NCBI RefSeq assembly: GCF_003113495.2
Contig: NZ_CP084506.1
Location: 1,302,001-1,366,000, forward strand
Source: Edwardsiella tarda ATCC 15947 = NBRC 105688
Lineage (GTDB): Bacteria; Pseudomonadota; Gammaproteobacteria; Enterobacterales; Enterobacteriaceae
Reading direction: 5' to 3'
Length of the DNA stretch: 64,000 nucleotides
In this document: positions 8,915-19,260 of the stretch, piece by piece
How positions within the stretch are numbered: position 1 is the first letter of the stretch
How the letters are laid out: each line of letters opens with the position of its first letter
Notes under the pieces: model-generated
Databases searched by the model: none
The model's input: the letters and a program-made list of their open reading frames with translations, nothing else
What the model was told of the DNA's origin: nothing
Made by a program: the position numbers and the translations under genes

Positions 8915-9772
8915 TTAATGTTTGTCGCCACCGCGCAGATAAATTACCCAGTATGTCAGACCTACCAGCAGGCCGCCGCCGAGGATATTCCCGATGGTGA
9001 CCGGGATCAGGTTGGCGGTAATAAAATTACTGACTGTCAGGCTTGAAAACTGTTCTGGTGCAGCGCCGACGGCTTGCCAGAACTCCGGCGTTGCAAAATT
9101 TTTGATTACGATACCCAAAGGGATCATGAACATGTTTGCGATACTGTGCTCAAATCCGCTGGCAACGAACATCGCCACCGGTAATACCATAGCAAACATT
9201 TTATCCATCAGACTGCGGCCGGAGTAACTCATCCACACGGCCAGACAGACCATCAGGTTAGCCAGGATGCCGAGGCAGACGGCTTCGATAAAGGTGTGAT
9301 GGACCTTATGATCGGCGGTCTTGAGCACGTTTAATCCCCAAGCGCCATTCGCTACCATGTACTCGCCGGCGAACCACATCAGCGCGACGAAGAACAACGC
9401 CCCGATCAAGTTGCCGAAATAGACATTCAACCAGTTTAATCCTAGCTGACGCCAGGTGACGCGCCCGCTGGCTTTAGCGACCACAATCAGTACCGTCGAG
9501 GTAAACAGATCGGCGCCACAGACGACGACCAACATCAAACCGAGAGAAAAACAGATCCCTCCGACCAGTTTGGCCAGGCCAAACGGCACAGCGGCGGTCC
9601 CTGTCGTAACGGTGATGTAAAAGGTGAAGGCAATAGAAATGAAGACGCCAGCGGTGATCGCTAAATAAAAGGTTTTTAGCGGATGCTTTGTGGCTTTATA
9701 GACACCGGCATCTTCGGCCACTTTGGCCATGGCTGCGGGTAGAAGTAGGTCAAAGGGGTTGTCAGCTTTCAC
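8915..9772 (-). CDS. focA: Formate channel FocA
   Basis: The 285-residue protein is the same length as E. coli FocA, a pentameric inner-membrane formate/nitrite-family channel. It begins MKADNPFDLLLP and shows the family signature blocks FYITVTTG, NLIGALFF and GFEHSIANMFMIPLGI, with six membrane helices. It exports and imports the formate made by PflB, encoded next. An FNR-like site lies about 62 bases upstream. Confidence 0.97.
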   Translation of the reverse strand: MKADNPFDLLLPAAMAKVAEDAGVYKATKHPLKTFYLAITAGVFISIAFTFYITVTTGTAAVPFGLAKLVGGICFSLGLMLVVVCGADLFTSTVLIVVAKASGRVTWRQLGLNWLNVYFGNLIGALFFVALMWFAGEYMVANGAWGLNVLKTADHKVHHTFIEAVCLGILANLMVCLAVWMSYSGRSLMDKMFAMVLPVAMFVASGFEHSIANMFMIPLGIVIKNFATPEFWQAVGAAPEQFSSLTVSNFITANLIPVTIGNILGGGLLVGLTYWVIYLRGGDKH

Positions 9773-10133
9773 ACTAACTCTCTCTTAAGATTAATCAGCG
9801 CCGAGATACTAACAAAGCAGTATACGGTAAAAATTGACATGGATCATGTCTAGCGGCAGTGGGCGTAGTAAAAACACCCCAAAAACAGAGGCTTAATGGC
9901 AAAACCCATTGAAATAAAAAGGGAAAATTTTTTTTAATTTTTACGCGATGAGTTGAAAAAAACGCGTATCACGGGAGAGAGAAAAGCATCAATATCGTTA
10001 TAGAGGTAATCCCAGCGTGTAATGATTGTTTTTATTGTTTCAATATCGCATCGAATGTAATTTTACTGTTAATTCTGACACCAGTGATGTCGCGATGCCG
10101 TCTAGGATAGGGAGCTTGCCGTGCGCTGTAAAC
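9773..10133. other. Upstream regulatory region of focA-pflB
   Basis: About 360 bases between ycaO and focA with no convincing ORF. It contains an FNR-like inverted repeat at 9834-9847 and a marked A/T block at 9912-9945 that could bind IHF or H-NS. In E. coli this region carries promoters activated by ArcA and FNR. Confidence 0.55.
9834..9847. promoter_or_regulatory. FNR-like binding site upstream of focA
   Basis: TTGAC-ATGG-ATCAT matches eight of ten positions of the FNR consensus TTGAT-N4-ATCAA and is centred about 68 bases before the focA start codon. Anaerobic activation of focA-pflB by FNR is established in E. coli. Confidence 0.5.
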
Positions 10134-10158
10134 CCGCCCCCACGGGTCGCGGGGGCGG
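10134..10158 (-). terminator. Hairpin after ycaO
   Basis: CCGCCCCC (10134-10141) and GGGGGCGG (10151-10158) form an 8-bp GC stem directly after the ycaO stop. Only a short T tract follows on the minus strand. Confidence 0.6.
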
Positions 10159-10168
10159 TGACTGTATA

Positions 10169-11929
10169 TTAGGCTTGCCAGAAACGGCGTTTAGCCTGTT
10201 GCAGCTTTTCGTAGGCGGCCAGCATGGCGCGATGAGCCGGTAGGCTGGCGAAGTCGTCATCGATTGCCGTGAGGCCGTAGAAGCGCAGCTCGCCATTCAG
10301 GCTGGCCAGGGCGATCTCCAGCGTCTGCTCGCCATACATGCGACGGAAGGCATCCATATATTGGTCGGGATCGCGATCCTCCTCCATGGCCAGTAGCAGC
10401 AGGGTATGCAGGCAGCGGTAGAAGGCGGCGCGTTGCTCGCTGAAGACTGAGGCGTTGAATTCCTGGGTCCACTCCGTCCAGGTCAGCGCCTGTTCCAGAT
10501 CGCCACCGGCCAGTGCCAGTAAGGCCTTTAGCTCGCCGATGCGTAAGGTATGCCAGGCGCTGTCGCTGTCGCAGACGATGCCCAGCAGTTCGCGCACCCG
10601 CGTGAAGTCGTCTAGCCCTTCCTCATCCAGGCGAGCCAGCAATGCCAAGTAGCGATCCTCGTCCCACTCGCTCGCTGGCAGTTGCAGCAGGGTCGTGCGC
10701 AGACCGGCGCCCATGTTGTTGTTGGCCAACAGTAAATCTTCCGCCGGGTAGATGTCGGACATGCCCGGTGCCAGGATACGGCAGGCATAGACGCCCAGAT
10801 GTTGGTAATCGGCGATGTAGACCTCTTGCCCTTCGTGGGCGAACAGCGCCATCAGCGTGGCGAACTCTTGCTCGCTGCTGCCGCTGAAGTTCCAGTCGAC
10901 GAAGGAGTAATCGGCATCGGACTTGAACAGATCCCAAGAGATGCTGCCGCTGGAGTCGATGAAGTGAGTCTCCAGGTTGGTGTGATCGGCCACCTCTTCA
11001 TCGTCGAAGGTCGGTGCGGCGAACACATCCAGATCCTTCAGGCTGCGGCCCTGCAGCAGCTCGGTGACGGTACGCTCCAGCGCCACGCCGAAGTCGGGGT
11101 GGGCGCCGAAGGAGGCGAAGCAGGTGCCGTTAGCCGGGTTGAACAACACCACACAGATCACCGGATAACGGCCACCCAGTGAGGCGTCGTAGGCCAGAAT
11201 CGGGAAACCTTCGCGCTCCAGGGTGGCGATCGCCTCGACCACCTGGGGGTAGCGCGCCAGTACCGTGTCGGGGATGGCCGGTAGGCTGATGGCCTCGGCG
11301 ATGATGCGGTTCTTCACGTAGCGCTCGAAGATCTCGGAGAGTGCCTGCACGCGCGCTTCATTCGGGGTGTTGCCCGCCGACATGCCGTTGGAGACATACA
11401 GGTTGCCAATGATATTGACCGGAATGTAGACCGTGGCCCCGTCGGATTGGCGGATAAAGGGCAGGGCGCAGATGCCGCGCTCGGCGTTTGCCGATTGCAG
11501 ATCGATCAGATCGCTGGCGGCCAGATCGCCGGCCGGATCGTAGAAGGCGCGCAGATCGTTATCCAGTAGCCCGGCGGGCAGGGTGGCGTCCGCTGGTAGG
11601 GGGAACCAGCGTTCGTTCGGGTAGTGGACGAAGTCGCCGTTAGCGATGTGCTTGCCAAGGTAAAAGTCGGCAAAGAAGTAGTTGGTCGACAAGCGCTCAA
11701 AGTACTCACCCAGCGCCGAGGCCAGCGCCGCCTTCTGGCTGGCACCCTTACCATTGGTAAAACATTGTGGGCAATCGCGGTCGCGGATGTGTACCGACCA
11801 GACGTGTGGAACCGGATTTAGCCAGCTGGCCTCTTCTATATTAAAGCCGAGCGCCTGGAGCTGTTGCTGAAAGCGGCTGATCGAATCTTCCAGCGCGGCG
11901 TCTTTGCCGGGGATAAAAGTCTGTGTCAT
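10169..11929 (-). CDS. ycaO: YcaO, ATP-dependent accessory protein for ribosomal protein S12 methylthiolation
   Basis: This 586-residue protein is colinear with E. coli YcaO. The YcaO cyclodehydratase-type domain (residues about 60-420) includes ATP-binding segments such as SALGEYFERLSTNYF and NEARVQALSEIFERYVK. A helical TPR-like C-terminal part follows. YcaO enhances RimO-dependent beta-methylthiolation of S12 Asp88. It lies upstream of focA as in E. coli but is separated from it by a terminator and a long gap. No peptide precursor genes are nearby, so a RiPP role is unlikely. Confidence 0.95.
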   Translation of the reverse strand: MTQTFIPGKDAALEDSISRFQQQLQALGFNIEEASWLNPVPHVWSVHIRDRDCPQCFTNGKGASQKAALASALGEYFERLSTNYFFADFYLGKHIANGDFVHYPNERWFPLPADATLPAGLLDNDLRAFYDPAGDLAASDLIDLQSANAERGICALPFIRQSDGATVYIPVNIIGNLYVSNGMSAGNTPNEARVQALSEIFERYVKNRIIAEAISLPAIPDTVLARYPQVVEAIATLEREGFPILAYDASLGGRYPVICVVLFNPANGTCFASFGAHPDFGVALERTVTELLQGRSLKDLDVFAAPTFDDEEVADHTNLETHFIDSSGSISWDLFKSDADYSFVDWNFSGSSEQEFATLMALFAHEGQEVYIADYQHLGVYACRILAPGMSDIYPAEDLLLANNNMGAGLRTTLLQLPASEWDEDRYLALLARLDEEGLDDFTRVRELLGIVCDSDSAWHTLRIGELKALLALAGGDLEQALTWTEWTQEFNASVFSEQRAAFYRCLHTLLLLAMEEDRDPDQYMDAFRRMYGEQTLEIALASLNGELRFYGLTAIDDDFASLPAHRAMLAAYEKLQQAKRRFWQA

Positions 11930-12072
11930 TTATGTCACTTTGTGCGGTAGTCAAAAGCGCATGATACGTTTTTTTAGCCTATTCCTCCACGTATTCCCTA
12001 TGTCTGCCTGATGTCACATTTTTAGTATGGATAAAATAGATAATTCATGCAGTTAACATAAGGAGAGTAGGG

Positions 12073-13119
12073 ATGAAGTTAGTCAAGGTTAGCCTGTTGG
12101 CATTATTGGTTTCCGGTTTTAGTGGCGCCGCGCTGGCGTTGCCGAGCATCACGGTGCTGGCGACGGGCGGAACGATCGCCGGCGGCGGCGACTCGGCCAC
12201 CCAATCCAACTACACGGCCGGTAAGGTCGGCGTAGAGGCGTTGGTCGATGCGGTACCGCAGCTGAAAAAAATCGCCGACATTAAAGGTGAACAACTGGTC
12301 AACATCGGTTCCCAGGACATGAATGACCAGGTTTGGCTGAAGCTGGCGAAGAAGATCAACGCCGAGTGCAGCAAGACCGATGGCTTCGTCATCACTCACG
12401 GCACCGATACCATGGAAGAGACCGCCTATTTCCTTGATCTGACGGTGAAGTGTGATAAGCCGGTCGTATTGGTTGGCGCGATGCGTCCCTCTACGGCGAT
12501 GAGCGCCGATGGCCCGTTTAACCTGTATAACGCGGTGATCACAGCTGCCGATCCGGCTTCGGCCAATCGCGGTGTGCTGGTGGCGATGAACGATACGGTG
12601 CTGGATGCGCGTGATGTCACCAAGACCAACACCACGGGCGTCGAGACCTTCAAGTCCGTCAACTATGGCCCGTTGGGTTATATCCATAACGGTAAGATCG
12701 ACTACCAACGTGCGCCGGAACGCAAGCATACCACCCAGACCCCCTTCGATGTCAGTAAGCTGACCTCGCTGCCGAAAGTCGGTATCGTCTATAACTATGC
12801 TAACGCCAGCGCCCTGCCGGTCGAAGCCTTGGTGAAGGATGGTTATCAAGGGATCGTCAGTGCGGGTGTCGGCAACGGCAATATGTATAAGACGGTATTC
12901 GATGCGTTGGCAAACGCCGCGCATGATGGCGTCGCGGTTGTCCGCTCCTCTCGCGTACCGAGCGGTGCCACGACACAAGACGCTGAAGTTGATGACGCCA
13001 AGTATGGCTTTATCGCTTCCGGTACCTTGAACCCGCAGAAGGCGCGTATCCTGCTGCAACTGGCGCTGACGGAGACCAAGAATCCGCAACAGATCCAGAA
13101 GATCTTTAATACCTACTGA
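12073..13119 (+). CDS. ansB: Periplasmic L-asparaginase 2
   Basis: The 348-residue precursor has a signal peptide (cleavage after ALALA near residue 22, leaving LPSITVLATGG). The type II asparaginase motifs are present: ATGGTIAGGGD with catalytic Thr (about residue 34) and the THGTDTMEET block with the second Thr-Asp pair (about 111-112). It hydrolyses asparagine to aspartate and ammonia in the periplasm, feeding fumarate respiration anaerobically. An AAGGAG site precedes the ATG. In E. coli ansB maps elsewhere, so its place between ycaO and serC is a local difference. It is divergent from ycaO across 143 bases. Confidence 0.95.
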   Translation: MKLVKVSLLALLVSGFSGAALALPSITVLATGGTIAGGGDSATQSNYTAGKVGVEALVDAVPQLKKIADIKGEQLVNIGSQDMNDQVWLKLAKKINAECSKTDGFVITHGTDTMEETAYFLDLTVKCDKPVVLVGAMRPSTAMSADGPFNLYNAVITAADPASANRGVLVAMNDTVLDARDVTKTNTTGVETFKSVNYGPLGYIHNGKIDYQRAPERKHTTQTPFDVSKLTSLPKVGIVYNYANASALPVEALVKDGYQGIVSAGVGNGNMYKTVFDALANAAHDGVAVVRSSRVPSGATTQDAEVDDAKYGFIASGTLNPQKARILLQLALTETKNPQQIQKIFNTY

Positions 13120-13138
13120 TCGATCGTCGCGATCGTCA

Positions 13139-13172
13139 GCGACGCGGGGGAGTCGCTTTCCCCCGTCGTCGC
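13139..13172 (+). terminator. Hairpin 1 after ansB
   Basis: GCGACGCGGGGGA pairs with TTCCCCCGTCGTCGC (small bulge), starting about 20 bases after the ansB stop. GC-rich, no T-run. Confidence 0.5.
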
Positions 13173-13176
13173 CTTC

Positions 13177-13207
13177 ACGGCCCGGTATCGTCCTGATGCC
13201 GGGCCGT
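13177..13207 (+). terminator. Hairpin 2 after ansB
   Basis: ACGGCCCGG (13177-13185) and CCGGGCCGT (13199-13207) form a perfect 9-bp stem. With hairpin 1 it insulates ansB from serC; a T-rich stretch (CCCCTTTTTGAC) follows about 20 bases later. Confidence 0.5.
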
Positions 13208-13417
13208 TAGCCCGCATGTTATCCCCTTTTTGACTATCCTTTATGAATGGGTCGCTCGTCGCGAGAGCGATGAGGGCGGGGCGTGTTTGGGGCCATCGCC
13301 GGCGGCGTGATGGGCACAGCGGGTGATAACCGTTGCGGCCTGTGTCCTGCGGTGATACAACCAATTATCTGTTAACGAAACACCTGCGGGTGAACTTGAG
13401 CGAGAGCGGTGAGGGAG

Positions 13418-14509
13418 ATGACACAGGTTTATAATTTCAGCGCCGGGCCAGCAATGCTGCCGGTAGAGGTGTTGCGCCGGGCCGAACAAGAGCTGTGCAA
13501 CTGGCATGGACTGGGAACCTCGGTAATGGAGATCAGCCACCGGAGCAAGGCGTTTATGCAGGTGGCGGAAGAGGCCGAACAGGATCTGCGTGACTTGCTG
13601 AAGGTCCCGGCGGATTACCGCATCCTGTTCTGTCACGGTGGCGCGCGCGGGCAGTTCGCCGCAGTACCGCTTAACCTGCTAGGCGCCGAGCGTACGGCGC
13701 GGGCGGAGTATGTCGTCGGGGGCTACTGGGCGCAGAGTGCGGCGAAAGAGGCGAGCAAGTACTGCGATCCCTATATACAGGACATCGCTTGCCGGGTCGA
13801 TGGCAAGCTGGCGATGAAACCGATGGCGGAGTGGACGCTACAGAATGACAGCGCCTACCTGCACTATTGCCCGAACGAAACCATCGATGGCGTGGTCATC
13901 GATGAGGAGCCGGATTTCGGTGACCGGGTGGTCGTGGCCGACATGTCCTCGGTGATCCTCTCTCATCCCATCGATGTCAGCCGTTACGGCTTGATTTACG
14001 CCGGGGCGCAGAAGAACGTGGGTCCGGCGGGGATTACCCTGGTTATCGTGCGCGAAGATCTGTTAGGGCGCGCGCGGCGTGAGGTGCCATCGATCCTCGA
14101 CTACCAGGTGTTGGTGGAGAATGACTCGATGTACAACACGCCACCGACCTTTGCCTGGTATCTCTCCGGCATGGTGTTCAAGTGGCTTAAGGAGCAGGGC
14201 GGGCTGGGTGAGATGGCGCGTCGCAATCAGGCCAAGGCCGATCTGCTGTATCGTGCCATCGACGGCAGCGATTTCTACCGCAACGATGTGGCCGCGGCGA
14301 ACCGTTCACGCATGAATGTGCCGTTTCAGATGGCCGACAGTGCCCTGGGCCCGTTATTCTGGGATGAGGCACAGCAGGCCGGTCTGCACGCCCTTAAGGG
14401 GCACAAGGTGGCCGGTGGGATGCGCGCCTCCATCTATAATGCGATGCCATTAGCCGGCGTGCAGGCCTTGGTCGACTTTATGGCCGACTTTGCCCGTCGT
14501 CACGGTTAA
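13418..14509 (+). CDS. serC: Phosphoserine aminotransferase
   Basis: The protein (363 residues from this start) belongs to the class V PLP-dependent aminotransferases and acts in serine and pyridoxal-phosphate synthesis. It begins [15 protein letters not shown], matching E. coli Ser[13 protein letters not shown] and the PLP-lysine segment [12 protein letters not shown] are visible. A GTG three codons upstream (13409) is an alternative start; I prefer ATG 13418 because of family N-termini, although its SD spacing (GAGG) is short. It precedes aroA, as in most Enterobacterales, but a strong terminator lies between them. Confidence 0.95.
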   Translation: MTQVYNFSAGPAMLPVEVLRRAEQELCNWHGLGTSVMEISHRSKAFMQVAEEAEQDLRDLLKVPADYRILFCHGGARGQFAAVPLNLLGAERTARAEYVVGGYWAQSAAKEASKYCDPYIQDIACRVDGKLAMKPMAEWTLQNDSAYLHYCPNETIDGVVIDEEPDFGDRVVVADMSSVILSHPIDVSRYGLIYAGAQKNVGPAGITLVIVREDLLGRARREVPSILDYQVLVENDSMYNTPPTFAWYLSGMVFKWLKEQGGLGEMARRNQAKADLLYRAIDGSDFYRNDVAAANRSRMNVPFQMADSALGPLFWDEAQQAGLHALKGHKVAGGMRASIYNAMPLAGVQALVDFMADFARRHG

Positions 14510-14543
14510 TGTCGTGGCGCGTAGGCTGACCTACGCCTCTACT

Positions 14544-14567
14544 AACCCCGCCTGGCGGGGTTTTTTT
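14544..14567 (+). terminator. Intrinsic terminator between serC and aroA
   Basis: AACCCCGCC, a 1-2 base loop, GGCGGGGTT and a run of seven Ts. A textbook rho-independent terminator that should attenuate serC-aroA read-through. Confidence 0.85.
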
Positions 14568-14681
14568 ATGCCGGTGTTTTTAGATGACAGTCGGCGCTAA
14601 ACACGGTACAAAAATAACCTAACTACGTTACTGTGCGCGGCCATGATGGCGGCGCCGTTTTTCCTCCAGGAGTGATTTAGC

Positions 14682-15971
14682 ATGCCGTCCGCCCTGACCT
14701 TGAATCCTATCCGCCGCTTCGCCGGCGAGATCAACCTCCCCGGCTCGAAGAGCGTCTCCAATCGCGCCTTGTTGCTGGCGGCACAGGCCCGAGGCGTGAC
14801 CCGGCTACATAACCTGCTCGATAGCGATGATGTGCGCTATATGCTCGATGCCCTGAAGGCATTAGGGGTGCGTTATCAACTCTCCGACTGTCGTACCCGC
14901 TGCGAGGTGCAGGGCGTCGATGGGGCGCTGCCGGTCGCCGGCGTGCTGTCGTTGTTCCTCGGTAATGCGGGCACGGCGATGCGCCCACTGGCGGCGGCGC
15001 TCAGCCTGGGGCGGCGCGAGGTGATCCTGACCGGTGAGCCCCGGATGAAGGAGCGGCCTATCGCCCATCTGGTGACGGCGCTGCGTCAGGGAGGGGCGCA
15101 GATCGACTACCTGGAGGCGGAGGGCTACCCGCCGTTACGTCTACGCGGCGGCTTCGTCGGCGGTCAGATCGCGGTCGACGGATCGGTCTCCAGCCAGTTT
15201 CTGACCGCGTTGCTGATGGCGGCGCCGTTAGCGGAGCAGGATACCGTGATCACCATCCTGGGGGACTTGGTCTCTAAGCCCTATATCGATATTACGCTGG
15301 CGATGATGCGCGCCTTCGGCGTCACGGTCGAGAATCAGGCCTATCAGCGTTTCGTGGTTCGAGGCCGACAATCTTATCAGGCCGCAGGCGATTACCTGGT
15401 GGAGGGGGACGCGTCGTCCGCCTCCTACTTCCTGGCCGGCGCGGCGATCGCCGGCGGTACGGTGCGGGTGACGGGGATCGGACGTCACAGTATGCAGGGC
15501 GACATTCACTTCGCCGACGTATTAGAAAGGATGGGGGCCCATATCGAATGGGGCGACGACTACATCGCCTGCAGCCGTGATCGCTTGCATGGTATCGACA
15601 TGGACATGAACACCATCCCCGATGCGGCGATGACCATCGCCACCACCGCGCTGTTCGCCGAGGGGCCGACGACCCTGCGCAACATCGCGAACTGGCGGGT
15701 GAAGGAGACCGATCGTCTGGCGGCGATGGCCTGCGAGCTACGCAAGGTGGGGGCACAGGTGGAAGAGGGGGCGGACTTCCTCCGCATTGAACCACCGGCG
15801 CAGTTGCAGGCGGCGCAGATCGCCACCTATAACGATCATCGTATGGCGATGTGTTTTTCGCTGGTGGCGCTCTCCGATACGCCGGTCACCATTTGCGATC
15901 CGGGCTGTACCGCGAAGACCTTCCCCGACTATTTCGCTCAGTTCGCCGCCTTGAGCCACCCCCGCGACTAG
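14682..15971 (+). CDS. aroA: EPSP synthase (3-phosphoshikimate 1-carboxyvinyltransferase)
   Basis: This 429-residue protein is a class I EPSP synthase. It joins phosphoenolpyruvate and shikimate-3-phosphate in the chorismate pathway. It shows [16 protein letters not shown] with the substrate-binding Lys (about residue 22), [12 protein letters not shown] near 95, [10 protein letters not shown] near 123, and [11 protein letters not shown] in the C-terminal half. The ATG follows a CCAGGAGTG ribosome site. The E. coli neighbour ycaL is missing between aroA and cmk here. Confidence 0.97.
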   Translation: MPSALTLNPIRRFAGEINLPGSKSVSNRALLLAAQARGVTRLHNLLDSDDVRYMLDALKALGVRYQLSDCRTRCEVQGVDGALPVAGVLSLFLGNAGTAMRPLAAALSLGRREVILTGEPRMKERPIAHLVTALRQGGAQIDYLEAEGYPPLRLRGGFVGGQIAVDGSVSSQFLTALLMAAPLAEQDTVITILGDLVSKPYIDITLAMMRAFGVTVENQAYQRFVVRGRQSYQAAGDYLVEGDASSASYFLAGAAIAGGTVRVTGIGRHSMQGDIHFADVLERMGAHIEWGDDYIACSRDRLHGIDMDMNTIPDAAMTIATTALFAEGPTTLRNIANWRVKETDRLAAMACELRKVGAQVEEGADFLRIEPPAQLQAAQIATYNDHRMAMCFSLVALSDTPVTICDPGCTAKTFPDYFAQFAALSHPRD

Positions 15972-16268
15972 CGGGAAGGTGACACATTTTTTCTCCTGAG
16001 CCAGCCGCTTATCGCGTTGGCTTTTTCACGTCTGGTCGCGGAGCGCAACCGTTTGGTCGTGTCGCGTCGGTTGCGCCGCGACGCCAGTTTTTCCCGCAAT
16101 CGCCGCCGTCGAGGGTAACAGTTCGCCCGGCGTCAGCGTATAATGCGCCCCGCACCTTGGCCGTGGGCCGAGTGTGTTGCGGGATGGGGGCGGTGTCGCG
16201 CGTTATCATCCCCCAATACGCTTTCCCCGGTTGGTGTAACTGGGGTTTCCAATTGAGAGGAGACAAGA
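15972..16268. other. aroA-cmk intergenic region
   Basis: About 297 bases with no supported ORF. A small CCCGC/GCGGG hairpin lies at the aroA end followed by a T-rich stretch (15984-15992), and a TATAAT -10 element at 16139-16144 probably belongs to cmk. The peptidase gene ycaL found here in E. coli is absent. Confidence 0.5.
16139..16144 (+). promoter_or_regulatory. Candidate -10 element upstream of cmk
   Basis: A perfect TATAAT 125 bases upstream of the cmk ATG. No clear -35 is visible at 16-18 bases; the promoter is tentative. Confidence 0.35.
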
Positions 16269-16946
16269 ATGACGGCGATAGTTCCGGTCATTACCGTAGA
16301 TGGGCCAAGCGGCGCGGGTAAAGGGACGCTATGTAAGGCGTTGGCGCAGGCCTTTGGCTGGCATTTACTCGACTCCGGTGCGATTTATCGCGTGCTGGCG
16401 CTGGCGGCGCTGCATCATCAGGTCGATATCGATTCAGAAGAGGCGCTGGTGCCGCTGGCGGCACACTTGGATGTGCGTTTCGATGCCAGCCACGGGGACC
16501 TGCGGGTGGTGTTGGAGGGGGAGGATGTCAGCACGGCGATCCGTACCGAAACCGTCGGCAATACCGCGTCGCGGGCCGCCGCCTTCCCGCGGGTGCGTGA
16601 GGCGTTGTTGCGCCGTCAACGCGCCTTCCGTGAGGCTCCGGGCTTGATCGCCGATGGCCGCGACATGGGCACGGTGGTGTTCCCCGATGCGCCGGTCAAG
16701 ATCTTCCTGGACGCCAGCGCCGAAGAACGCGCCCAGCGTCGCATGTTGCAGTTGCAGCAGAAGGGCTTTGATGTTAACTTTGAAAGTCTTTTAGCTGAAA
16801 TTAAAGAGCGTGATTTCCGCGATCGTAACCGTGCCGTCGCCCCCTTGGTGCCCGCCGCGGATGCGCTGTTGCTCGACTCGACGATGATGTCGATCGATGA
16901 GGTGATCACGCAGGCATTGGCCTATGCGCGCCAGCATCTGGCGTAA
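16269..16946 (+). CDS. cmk: Cytidylate kinase
   Basis: The 225-residue protein phosphorylates CMP and dCMP. The P-loop is [10 protein letters not shown] near residue 12, followed by the CMP-binding [16 protein letters not shown] and the [22 protein letters not shown] block near 130. An excellent ribosome site (GAGAGGAGA) precedes the ATG. rpsA lies downstream with its own promoter, the classic cmk-rpsA-ihfB order. Confidence 0.97.
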   Translation: MTAIVPVITVDGPSGAGKGTLCKALAQAFGWHLLDSGAIYRVLALAALHHQVDIDSEEALVPLAAHLDVRFDASHGDLRVVLEGEDVSTAIRTETVGNTASRAAAFPRVREALLRRQRAFREAPGLIADGRDMGTVVFPDAPVKIFLDASAEERAQRRMLQLQQKGFDVNFESLLAEIKERDFRDRNRAVAPLVPAADALLLDSTMMSIDEVITQALAYARQHLA

Positions 16947-17061
16947 GCAGGCATTCACGGCGATCCGGCGTTGCCGGCGGCAAGGATGGCCATCGGGAGA
17001 ATTTTACCCGCTGTCTATTGTTGTTATTGATAAATTGTTCGTTTAGCTGTGAAAAACGTTG

Positions 17062-17067
17062 TATAAT
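17062..17067 (+). promoter_or_regulatory. rpsA: -10 element of an rpsA promoter
   Basis: A perfect TATAAT in an AT-rich stretch about 105 bases before rpsA. A well-placed -35 is not obvious. rpsA of E. coli has strong promoters in this gap. Confidence 0.45.
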
Positions 17068-17170
17068 TAGTACCCCTCGTCGCGATGGAATGCAGCGAGG
17101 TATGTTAAATAACCCCGTCTGGCCGGATGCCGGATGGACGTTCAATTAAAGAATCCTGAAGATTATCAAC

Positions 17171-18841
17171 ATGACTGAATCTTTTGCTCAACTCTTTGAA
17201 GAATCCCTGAAAGAAATCGAAACCCGCCCGGGTTCCATCGTTCGTGGCGTTGTTGTTGCTATCGACAAAGACGTCGTGCTGGTTGACGCCGGCCTGAAGT
17301 CTGAGTCTGCCATTCCGGCCGAGCAGTTCAAAAACGCTCAGGGCGAACTGGAAATCGCGGTAGGCGACGAAGTTGATGTGGCTCTGGATGCAGTAGAAGA
17401 CGGCTTCGGCGAAACTCAGCTGTCCCGCGAGAAGGCTAAGCGTCACGAAGCTTGGCTGATGCTGGAAAAAGCTTACGAAGAAGCTGCAACTGTTACCGGT
17501 GTGATCAACGGTAAAGTGAAGGGTGGCTTCACTGTAGAGCTGAACGGTATCCGTGCGTTCCTGCCGGGCTCTCTGGTAGACGTGCGTCCGGTGCGTGACA
17601 CTCTGCACCTGGAAGGCAAAGAGCTTGAGTTTAAAGTTATCAAGCTGGACCAGAAGCGCAACAACGTTGTAGTTTCTCGTCGTGCTGTCATCGAGTCTGA
17701 AAACAGCGCAGAACGCGATCAGCTGCTGGAAAACCTGCAGGAAGGCATGGAAGTTAAAGGTATCGTTAAGAACCTCACTGACTACGGTGCATTCGTTGAT
17801 CTGGGCGGCGTTGACGGCCTGCTGCACATCACTGACATGGCTTGGAAGCGCGTTAAGCATCCGAGCGAAATCGTCAACGTTGGCGATGAAATCACCGTTA
17901 AGGTGCTGAAGTTCGACCGCGAGCGTACCCGTGTATCTCTGGGTCTGAAGCAGCTGGGCGAAGATCCGTGGGTCGCTATCGCCAAGCGTTATCCGGAAGG
18001 GGCCAAACTGACCGGCCGCGTGACCAACCTGACCGACTACGGCTGCTTCGTTGAAATCGAAGAAGGCGTTGAAGGCCTGGTTCACGTATCCGAAATGGAT
18101 TGGACCAACAAGAACATCCACCCGTCCAAAGTGGTTAACGTGGGCGACGTCGTGGAAGTTATGGTTCTGGATATCGACGAAGAGCGTCGTCGTATCTCCC
18201 TGGGCCTGAAGCAGTGCAAAGCTAACCCGTGGCAGCAGTTCGCTGAAACCCACAACAAGGGCGATCGCGTTGAAGGTAAGATCAAGTCAATCACTGACTT
18301 CGGTATCTTCATCGGTCTGGAAGGCGGCATCGATGGTCTGGTGCACCTGTCCGACATCTCCTGGAACGTGGCTGGCGAAGAAGCCGTTCGCGAATACAAG
18401 AAGGGTGATGAAATCGCTGCCGTTGTTCTGCAGGTCGATGCAGAGCGCGAGCGTATCTCCCTGGGCGTTAAGCAACTGGCGGAAGACCCGTTCAACAACT
18501 ACATCTCTCTGAATAAGAAAGGTGCAATTGTTACTGGTAAAGTCACCGCAGTTGACGCGAAAGGTGCTACAGTTGAATTAGCTGATGGCGTAGAAGGCTA
18601 TCTGCGTGCTTCTGAAGCTTCCCGCGACCGCGTTGAAGATGCGACTCTGGTTCTGAACGTAGGCGACGAAGTTGAAGCTAAGTTCACTGGCGTTGATCGC
18701 AAGAACCGCGTTGTAAGCCTGTCTGTTCGTGCTAAAGACGAAGCAGAAGAGAAAGATGCTATGGCTGCCGTAAACAACCAGGACGATGCAAACTTCTCTA
18801 ACGCAATGGCTGAAGCATTCAAAGCAGCTAAAGGCGAATAA
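17171..18841 (+). CDS. rpsA: 30S ribosomal protein S1
   Basis: The 556-residue protein is one residue shorter than E. coli S1 and has six S1 RNA-binding domains. The repeated signature [21 protein letters not shown] recurs as [18 protein letters not shown] and a divergent last copy. S1 binds mRNA on the 30S subunit and helps start translation of structured messages. Codon use is more restricted and AT-richer at third positions than in neighbours, as expected for a very highly expressed gene. The family represses its own translation. Confidence 0.98.
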   Translation: MTESFAQLFEESLKEIETRPGSIVRGVVVAIDKDVVLVDAGLKSESAIPAEQFKNAQGELEIAVGDEVDVALDAVEDGFGETQLSREKAKRHEAWLMLEKAYEEAATVTGVINGKVKGGFTVELNGIRAFLPGSLVDVRPVRDTLHLEGKELEFKVIKLDQKRNNVVVSRRAVIESENSAERDQLLENLQEGMEVKGIVKNLTDYGAFVDLGGVDGLLHITDMAWKRVKHPSEIVNVGDEITVKVLKFDRERTRVSLGLKQLGEDPWVAIAKRYPEGAKLTGRVTNLTDYGCFVEIEEGVEGLVHVSEMDWTNKNIHPSKVVNVGDVVEVMVLDIDEERRRISLGLKQCKANPWQQFAETHNKGDRVEGKIKSITDFGIFIGLEGGIDGLVHLSDISWNVAGEEAVREYKKGDEIAAVVLQVDAERERISLGVKQLAEDPFNNYISLNKKGAIVTGKVTAVDAKGATVELADGVEGYLRASEASRDRVEDATLVLNVGDEVEAKFTGVDRKNRVVSLSVRAKDEAEEKDAMAAVNNQDDANFSNAMAEAFKAAKGE

Positions 18842-18847
18842 TGATGA

Positions 18848-18866
18848 GGGCGGCGTAACGCCGCCC
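18848..18866 (+). terminator. Hairpin after rpsA
   Basis: GGGCGGCG (18848-18855) and CGCCGCCC (18859-18866), a perfect 8-bp stem with a 3-base loop, 7 bases after the rpsA stop. No T-run, so attenuation or RNA end protection is as likely as termination. Confidence 0.55.
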
Positions 18867-18929
18867 TGTAACGGTAGTTAAGCTGCATCGTGCGTTCTCC
18901 TTTCTTGGGAGACACAGCTTGGAGGATAT

Positions 18930-19214
18930 ATGACCAAGTCAGAACTCATTGAAAGACTTGCCAGTCAGCAACCCCATCTGCCTGCGAAGGCCGTTGAGGA
19001 TGCGGTAAAAGAGATGCTGGAACACATGGCCGCCACACTGGCCGATGGTGAACGCATTGAGATCCGTGGTTTTGGCAGTTTTTCACTTCACTACCGTGCT
19101 CCCCGGATCGGTCGTAACCCGAAAACCGGTGAAAAGGTGGAGCTGGAAGGTAAATACGTTCCCCACTTCAAGCCGGGTAAAGAGTTGCGCGATCGGGCAA
19201 ACATCTACGCTTGA
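18930..19214 (+). CDS. ihfB: Integration host factor subunit beta
   Basis: This 94-residue DNA-bending protein is the same length as E. coli IhfB. It begins [20 protein letters not shown] and has the DNA-inserting arm with [19 protein letters not shown]. It works as a heterodimer with IhfA in recombination, replication and promoter architecture. It follows rpsA, as in E. coli, and a strong terminator closes the unit. The ribosome site is GGAGGATAT. Confidence 0.98.
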   Translation: MTKSELIERLASQQPHLPAKAVEDAVKEMLEHMAATLADGERIEIRGFGSFSLHYRAPRIGRNPKTGEKVELEGKYVPHFKPGKELRDRANIYA

Positions 19215-19232
19215 TTGCGAATCGAATCGATT

Positions 19233-19259
19233 AAAATGGCGCCGCTTGGCGCCATTTTT
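19233..19259 (+). terminator. Intrinsic terminator of ihfB
   Basis: AAAATGGCGCC (19233-19243), loop GCTT, GGCGCCATTTTT (19248-19259): an 11-bp stem with a T-run. Confidence 0.88.
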
Positions 19260-19260
19260 C

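Noticed and set aside
10169..11929. ycaO as part of a RiPP (azoline peptide) biosynthetic cluster
   Set aside because: Sequence and synteny match the housekeeping E. coli YcaO; no precursor peptide or dehydrogenase genes are nearby.
12103..13089. 328-codon minus-strand frame opposite ansB
   Set aside because: Composition is that of an antisense shadow (Arg/His/Gln-rich); ansB is intact and clearly the real gene.
16009..16266. Minus-strand 85-codon frame between aroA and cmk
   Set aside because: It covers the probable cmk promoter and ribosome site and resembles no protein.
17105..18253. 382-codon minus-strand frame opposite rpsA
   Set aside because: Antisense shadow of a highly biased gene; repeats in it mirror the S1 domains.
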